Shown: positions 57,927 to 64,000 of the stretch, in pieces
Numbering within the stretch: the stretch's first letter is position 1
Layout: each line of letters starts with the position of its first letter
Source: Gracilariopsis chorda
Taxonomy: Eukaryota; Rhodophyta; Florideophyceae; Gracilariales; Gracilariaceae
Length of the DNA stretch: 64,000 nt
Assembly: GCA_003194525.1 (NCBI GenBank)
Contig: NBIV01000143.1
Coordinates: 124,001-188,000 of the forward strand
Reading direction: 5' to 3'
Notes under the pieces: model-generated
The model's database searches: none
What the model saw: the letters and a program-made list of their open reading frames with translations, nothing else
What the model was told of the DNA's origin: nothing
Translations under genes and position numbers: made by a program

Positions 57927-58742
57927 TTATGCCAGCCCTCCTCGATGACAAAAGGAAGGCTCCTTAAATATGTTTCTAGACCAAAAAAGCCCCATATGTT
58001 TCAGTTGTTGAATGGGTGGTTTGATTGCTGAAATTTCGTTTTCAGTTGTCACCCTGGTGTCGTACTCCTGCAGCAGCCTCGCCGTGACCTTATCCCAAGA
58101 GAGGTCTTCATCCAGCAATGTCTGAAGTGCAGATATGAATGACACGTAAACACTGTCTCCTGTGCTGCCAAAACTCGAAAAGAGTACGGCAATCTGCATC
58201 GTCTCTTCAATTGGGCTTCCCATTGCTTCTAGACTCGAGAAGATAGATTCCAATACATCTACGTAGTCAGACATCACAGTTCCTTCCACTAATCGAGTCT
58301 GATGAAGCTTCGTTTGCAGCTGTACTATAGTAGCTGCATTCTCTTTTGCATAACGTTCCTTCATCTGTCGATACATGACAAAAGGATTTTACCTTTCCGA
58401 TGCAATAGCACGCAGCGGTTTGTCACCCAAAGATAGAACCAAGTACATGCGCGCTTTGGATACCTTGAGCTTCATCTCTTCCGAAAGCGCGTCCATGTTT
58501 CCCTGATCAGATTGATCCTCCAAAACGACCTTCAAAAGATCCTTCGATTCTAGAAGTGCTTCAATTCTCATTTTCCACAGCGTAAAATCTTTATGGTGGC
58601 TCGCCATAAATCTTGGAAACTTCTTAACCGAATCTTCTTCCATTTTGACTGTTCCTCTTCCTAAAAAAGAGGTGAGACCAAGCACCAGTGACGGAATCAA
58701 ATCAATTAGAGTTGTATCCCCTTTTGTGTGCGATGCTACCAC
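57927..58742 (-). pseudogene. gag: N-terminal gag of copia-2, inverted
   Basis: Two frames (58389-58742 and 57927-58376). The first has the copia Gag pattern FTLWKMRIEALLESKDLL and LSEEMKLKVSKARMYLVLSL; the second has EGTVMSDYVDVLESIFSSLEAMG and LLQEYDTRVTTENE. Similarity fades at about 57990. The rest of Gag, with the zinc knuckle, is on the other strand at 59000. Confidence 0.82.
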
Positions 58743-58999
58743 TGTTGAGTGGGTGGTTTCCTCGGCTTTAGAGAGAGCGAGTATTCTCAGGTCTTTATAT
58801 GCACCTATGTAAAACCTTGCTGAAACCTAAGGTGCTAGACACTTCAGTGGTCACAGTGCAGGGGACCACTAAATACGGATATCACATCAAGGTAGTGGTG
58901 TCAATCTTTTTTCGTGAGAACGGATGACACTACTGTGCTCATCTCTCTTACTCACGTCTGACCTCTCACGCGAGGTATTGACGTGTCTCATGGCAAACA
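58743..58999 (-). repeat. inverted 5' LTR of copia-2 (257 bp)
   Basis: On the minus strand TGTTTGCC ... CTCAACA with a CATATAAAG promoter box; followed by one G and then the primer site TGGTAGCATCGC (about 58730-58741). That and the following gag show it to be a 5' LTR. Its outer end meets TCTCTCTCTTAAGG, the complement of which (AAGAGAGAGA) resembles the purine tract before the 3' LTR. Confidence 0.88.
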
Positions 59000-59428
59000 T
59001 CTCTCTCTTAAGGGGCAGCCGAATCCATCGAATCACATCACCCAATGCAGTAGGAGCAGAACGTGCCTTGAAGACCAGAGTGAAAGGCAAGTGCTTCACA
59101 TGCGGACGGAGAGGCCACTACAAGCGAGATTGTCGATTAAATGTTCATAACAAGGGTGAGATTCACCATAGAGCTGGGATATTTCAGGCCTTCCTTGCGC
59201 ACCAGGAGGAACATACCTTTGTGATTGATTCCGGAGCTACATCCCACATTGTTGGTGACAAATCTCTAGCAGAGCATTTCACACCTGTACAACCTAGGAC
59301 CATTGCCCTTGGCGATGGAAGGCGTATACAAGCAACAAAAGGTGGAGCGTTACTGTTAAGGATGTCCCAACGGAATACAGAAGACCTGGAACTGGAACTG
59401 AAGGATGTACTCTATGCGAAGGAAATGG

Positions 59429-60146
59429 TGTCAATTTGGAGAAGCAAAAAGGTTACTACAAACAGACGTGTTTAAATAGCTTAGTAAACTCTAAATTAGC
59501 ATGCCTAACAGAAATTACGGAGAACCACTTTTTCGCTAAGTTCTACGGGCATCTCTGGAGTGCGCAAATCAGTTTGATGCGCCGGCCTAGTGGGTAGCCA
59601 TCGACAGTCATGACTGCCATATGCAGGAAAATGGCGCCACCCGCTAGGCCCCGGGTTCGAGTCCCGAGAGAAATAACTTCGCCAATATTTCGACTTCGTG
59701 AAAACAAAGAACCGGGCACCTGTAAGCCGTTGCTGACAGCTACGGCAAGGTCGGGGCAGAAGAGTAGTGGAGTAATGCGAGGCGGGCAGCTTACAGTCGA
59801 TACAATGAGCTGAACGAGATCAAGTCGAGTTCGATAGTCTGATCATCTGGAGGATCTGACTTGAGATCAAGAAGTGGATTAAGTGGAATTGGAATGAAAA
59901 ATTGGAAATTGCACTCCGAAATTTCTGAGATAATTGCTCGAAAATTTCGGAGCCCGAAAAAGATTGAGTGTCAATTTGGGGAAGCAAAAAGGTTACTACA
60001 AACAGACGTGTTTAAATAGCTTAGTAAACTCTAAATTAACATGCCTAACAGAAATTACGAAGAACCACTTTTTCGCTAATTTCTACGGGCATCTCTGGAG
60101 TGCGCAAATCAGTTTGATGCGCCGGCCTAGTGGGTGGCCATCGACA
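59429..60146 (+). mobile_element. TRIM-like short LTR element, 718 bp
   Basis: Two 178-bp direct repeats (59429-59606, 59969-60146), each TGTC...GACA, flank a 362-bp non-coding interior. The flanks are AATGG (left) and TATGG (right), a 5-bp duplication with one change. GAAAAAGATTGAG precedes the right repeat as purine tract. Removing the element with one duplication copy rejoins the copia-2 frame (AKEM then ECNL). The LTRs differ at 5 positions (2.8%), less than those of its host, as expected for a later insertion. It codes for nothing and must have used enzymes of another element. Confidence 0.88.
59584..59664 (+). other. 12-bp stem plus exact Pol III B box at the LTR/internal junction of the TRIM
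   Basis: GGCCTAGTGGGT (59584-59595, in the LTR) pairs with ACCCGCTAGGCC (59639-59650, interior), one G-T pair. Directly after comes GGTTCGAGTCC (59654-59664), an exact fit to the B box GGTTCGANTCC, within a T-arm-like CGGG...CCCG. The LTR part resembles a tRNA D-arm. It does not fold as a standard tRNA, so it is tRNA-derived or tRNA-like, not a called tRNA gene. Confidence 0.6.
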
Positions 60147-63100
60147 TATGGAATGCAACTTGGTATTGTGCCTACGACTGGTCGAGAATGGGTACGTGGT
60201 GTGGTTCGATGGATCCGGCTGCACCATCACCAAGGACGGCAAAACAATCAAATTGCAGCAATGTGAAGGAGTGTATACCTTGTTGGCTAAGGAAACTGGC
60301 CATAGAGCTATGGGAGCTAAGGATCCCAAAGGTTTACGACTCTGGCATGAGAGGCTTGGTCATATTGGAAAACAGCAATCCGCCAAATGGCCAGCAGAAA
60401 GCCTGTGTTGGGGCTCAACCTAGAGAACAGGCCTCAGCAGGGTGCAGACTATGTTCCGTGTATTGAAGGAAAGATGAACAGACTGATCCTGGCTGGAAGA
60501 AGCACAGGCAATGCACACATTGGAGATGTAATATTCACCGACATATGTGGGCCGCTCAGTACACCTAGCATTAGCAACAGAAAGTACTTTGTATCATTCA
60601 TCTATAAGAAGTCCAGGTACAAAAATGTACGCCTAATCTCGAAGCGGAAGGAATTGACAAGTCAGTTCAGGTGCTTCCAAATGAAGTTTGAGAGACAAAC
60701 GGAGAAAAAGATCAAGCTTGTGTACTCGGACAACGGACCAAAGTATGTGGAACTACGCAAGTACCTCGCCACTGAAAGCATTGACTGGGAAAACAGCGCA
60801 CCATACACACCGCAGCAGAATGGTGTGGCCGAACGCTTCAATCGATCGGCGATGGAGATGGTCAGGGCAATGCTAAGACATGCAGGGTTGCCTTTACGCT
60901 TCTGGGGAGAAGCAGTAGTGACTGCGACAAGGATATTGAACAACTTGAGCAGCAACGCAACAGGTGGGAAAACGCCTCACGAAATGTTGACTGGGAATGC
61001 CCCGAACGTCAGCTCGATGAGGACCTTTGGTTGCGAAGTATGGGTTCATGTCACTAAGAGGAAGAAACTGGAGAGCAAAGCTCGTCGTGGCATCCTCCTG
61101 CGTTGCTTAGCTCACCTCAACTACCGTGTTTACGATATTGAAAGAGGTTCCATTAGGTTCGCAAGGCATATTACCATCAATGAAACTGCATTCCCGGGGA
61201 GAGAATTGTTCGGGAACAGCGCTCAAAACGTATCAGTTGTCCAGGAGGATGTAGTTCAGCAAGAACCTCCATCACTTAGCCCGCAAGATGAAGAATTTCA
61301 TGTCGAAGTACCTGTAGAAGATGTGGATGAACGTAGCCCAGAAGTGGAATTCGGGAAGGTGGAGAATAAAGACAACGGCACAAGGAACCTTGGAAATGAA
61401 GACGGACATGAAGAAGCAGATGGGACAGAACATGAAGCCGAACAACAACCATGAAGTATTGAGTCAAGCGAGGACTTAATAATGACACCAAGAATCCAAG
61501 AATTCTTAACTCATTACCCAGCACGACGCTATACAGAACGTAATCGTCAACCCCCAGCAAGATTCTCTGACATGCATGACAGCTCCCTCATCTCACGGGC
61601 GCACAGTGCTAGTTCTACTCCCGAGGATTTGCAAGAAGCGAAGCAGCCCACTGATTGGAGGAGCTGGGAGAAGGCAGTCGAGGAAGAATTGGCATCTCTG
61701 AAGAAAATGGAAACATGGGACGTGGTCCGTACACCCACGGGAGCAAAACTCATTGGCTCCAAGATCATCTTCGCTACAAAACAGAGTGATAAAGTTTCTG
61801 TCTCCACATGCAAGGCTAGGATAGTCGCAAAGAGATGCCAACAAGGACATTTACCCCAACTATACTCACCTGTAGTTGACTTTGGCACAGTCCGTGTGGC
61901 ACTAACACTCGCCTGCTTTCTTGGTCTTGAAATACATCAGCTTGATGTGAAGCGTGCAATTCTGAATGGTCACATTGACAAGGGTGAACCGATTTATATG
62001 CTACCTCCAGAACGACTGAACATCGGTTTGCAAGACGACGAGGTGCTCAAGCTGAATAGATCCATCTATGGTCTAAAGCAGTCAAAAACGATCTGGAGCA
62101 GATTGTTTACTAAACGCCTTCTGAACCTTGGATTCACACAGTGCTTGACAGACCCGTGCTACTTTTATATGGGTCGCAAAGAGCAGAGACTATGGCTTTT
62201 ACTCTACGTTGATGACGTCCTCCTCATGGGAAAGGACAAAGATCTCATAGCCAAGATGAAGAGCTTGCTGGCTTCATAATTTGAAATGAAAGAATGTAGG
62301 AAGACAAACAGCTTCTTGGAGGTATACATTCAACGAGAGGAAGACGGATTGATATTGCACCAGCAGCCATGTGTAGAGAAAAGTCTCACTCGATTCTGCA
62401 TGGAACGATCTAATGCTGTCGCCACTCCCATGTGCAATGGATACAAAATATCAGAGGGGTCCAATGCAGAATGTTTGTCATCCTAGACTACCTATCAGGA
62501 AGCAATTGGGTCACTTCTCTATCTCTCGACCCGCACGAGACCTGACATATGTAACGCGGTCAACATTCTCTCTCGCGCGCAGGCGGACCACACTGTCGCA
62601 CAATGTAACGGAGTCAAGAGAGTGCTACGATACCTGAATGGCACTAAGAGATATGGACTCACAATTTCTGCTACGAACAATGGCAGAGAAGTGCTCAGTG
62701 CTTATGCAGACGCAGATTGGGCTGGTGATTCGACTGACAGGAAGTCAACCAGCGGCTTCTGTCTCTATTTACTCGGAAATCTGGTAGACTGGCACACAGT
62801 TAAGCAGAAATGCGTTGTAGCAACTACCACCGAATCGGAATATATTGCGCTTTCGGAATGCTTGAAGCAGGTGAAATGGCCGCGTAATATTCTCGGAGAA
62901 CTAGGACGTGCAGAGAATTTGGAACCTACGAATGTATACGAAGACAACACCGACGTCTTGTAATAAGCATCAGGTGGTCGTAGAGCGAAGTATGTCGAAC
63001 TGAGGTATCATTTTGTTCAGGACGAAGTGAAGTCTGGATCTATCAGACTACAGCATTGCAGCACAGATGACATGATTGCTGATATTTTTAACAACCCAGT

Positions 63101-63186
63101 GGCCAGGGCGCGATTCAAGGTGTTACGAGGGCTTTTGGGTGTATTTGAAGGTACTCATGGCATGGGGGGATGATGTAAGAGAGATA

Positions 63187-63443
63187 TGTTTGCCATGAGA
63201 CACGTTAATACCTCGCGTGAGAGGTGAGACGTGAGTAAGAGAGATGAGCACAGTAGTGTCATCCATTCTCACGAAAGGAGATTGACACCACCATCTTCAT
63301 GTGATATTCGTATTGAGTGGTCCCCTGCATTGTGACCACTGAAGTATCTAGCACCTTATATTTTAGCAGGGTTTTACATAGGTGTATATAAAGACCTGAG
63401 AATACTCGCTCTCTCTGGAGCATAGGTAACCACCCAGTCAACA
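63187..63443 (+). repeat. 3' LTR of copia-2
   Basis: TGTTTGCC ... GTCAACA, with a GTATATAAAG box at about 63387. GTAAGAGAGATA directly before it is the purine tract. The following bases TCAGT would be one copy of the target duplication; no partner is seen on the left because that end is rearranged. Confidence 0.9.
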
Positions 63444-64000
63444 TCAGTCTATACGATGGTGCAAAGCGTGCGCGAAGATCTACATCCCGCACAATAGGGT
63501 TTACCGAGGTCTTCTTGACGGTGCGGGTGAGACCAAGTCTGACAGTTTCATTACATAAGCGTTAGAAAACGAGATCAAGTTAGAATATACTCCATCATAC
63601 GAGCATCAATCAAAAGGTGCAGAGAAGCTGATACAAGACTTATGGAATACTACGCGAACGTCTTTACAAGCTTCCAAGGTCCCGGAAGAACTTCGGGAAG
63701 AAGCCACCTCACACTAAAAACCGTTTAACAAACGCAAGGATACAAATGAAAGTTCCGTACTCAACGTGGTTTGGAAAAAAGTCAGACTTCTCCACTTTTC
63801 ACAAGTTCGGACCGGAATGAAACGCCCTTATTTAAGGATCAGACACTGCCGAACAAGAAAATGCTTCCAAGAGCAGCACTCATACAATTTGTAAGAATAG
63901 TTAGTGGAAGACAATTGCATCGCTTCTATATTTCGTTGACCAAAGTCATGAGGTGTCGACAATAGGTCTTGAAGATATCCAGAGAGGAGCTCCCTTTGCT
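63444..64000. other. no gene recognised
   Basis: Flank of copia-2. Short plus-strand frames only (63771-63965), no motif. Confidence 0.4.

Larger units (their letters stand above)
59000..63171 (+). pseudogene. pol: C-terminal gag and pol of copia-2
   Basis: Zinc knuckle CFTCGRRGHYKRDC and protease VIDSGATSHIVG in 58924-59475; then the TRIM insertion; then PR-IN linker (NGYVVWFDGSGCTITKDG) and integrase zinc domain LWHERLGHIG; a shift near 60380; integrase core 60387-61454 (FTDICGP, VYSDNGPKY, TPQQNGVAERFNRS); RT 61482-62279 (LYVDDVLLMG); RNase H to 63171 (ADADWAGDSTDRKSTSG). From 60387 on the frame is constant with stops at 61452, 62277, 62484, 62961 and 62964. Confidence 0.9.
57927..63443 (+). 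mobile_element. rearranged Ty1/copia element (copia-2) with inverted 5' end
   Basis: The 3' LTR (63187-63443) and pol (59000-63171) are on the plus strand. The other LTR (58743-58999), its primer site and the N-terminal gag (57927-58742) are on the minus strand and directly abut the gag interior at 59000. So the block LTR-gag N-terminus has been turned round. The LTRs are both 257 bp and differ at about 23 positions. A TRIM-like element sits at 59429-60146. Confidence 0.85.

Noticed and set aside
59584-59664. A functional tRNA gene
   Set aside because: B box and T-arm fit, but acceptor and anticodon arms do not fold correctly.

Overview
This window looks like a transposon graveyard with two small islands of non-transposon genes, from a eukaryotic nuclear genome. 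The evidence is LTR retrotransposons of both Ty3/gypsy and Ty1/copia type, primer-binding sites that fit eukaryotic initiator tRNA, and a Plavaka-type cut-and-paste transposase. Genes that can be read have no obvious introns or few, and repeats are nested in repeats. This style fits an intron-poor alga such as a florideophyte red alga, but the sequence does not prove the lineage.

Layout. 1-7404 (-): a nearly readable Ty3/gypsy element (family A) whose 3' end lies off the left edge. It is inserted in the integrase of another gypsy family (F), present as two decayed tandem fragments (7405-10190). 11094-15629 (-): a complete, young Ty1/copia element (copia-1) with 222-bp LTRs and a 5-bp target duplication. 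18122-25774: a decayed gag relic carrying a complete but old gypsy element (family D, 20277-25774, minus). 26099-30681 (+): a second family A element that keeps its gag, has lost its pol, and has foreign minus-strand sequence in the pol position; it seems to split a short host reading frame. 31921-33640: relic E. 37350-44216 (+): decayed family B gypsy element, preceded by three 65-bp hairpin repeats. 44900-48000: chromodomain relic, a perfect 21-bp hairpin and a dispersed repeat.

48424-54924 is the most gene-like part: a frameshifted coiled-coil protein gene, a multi-pass membrane protein gene, then a plus-strand run coding for a bacterial-type (class beta) DNA N4/N6 methyltransferase, a SET-like segment and an unknown acidic protein. 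These converge on a minus-strand Plavaka-type transposase gene. The closeness of a DNA methyltransferase, a SET-like domain and a transposase is the most interesting association here.

55493-56047 is an LTR relic of family B. 57927-63443 is an older copia element (copia-2) whose 5' LTR and gag are inverted relative to its pol, with the LTR tip joined to the interior of gag. Its pol is interrupted by a complete 718-bp short LTR element (TRIM-like) with 178-bp LTRs. LTR divergence counted by eye gives a relative age order: copia-1 (about 1.8%), TRIM (about 2.8%), copia-2 (about 9%), family D (about 11%).
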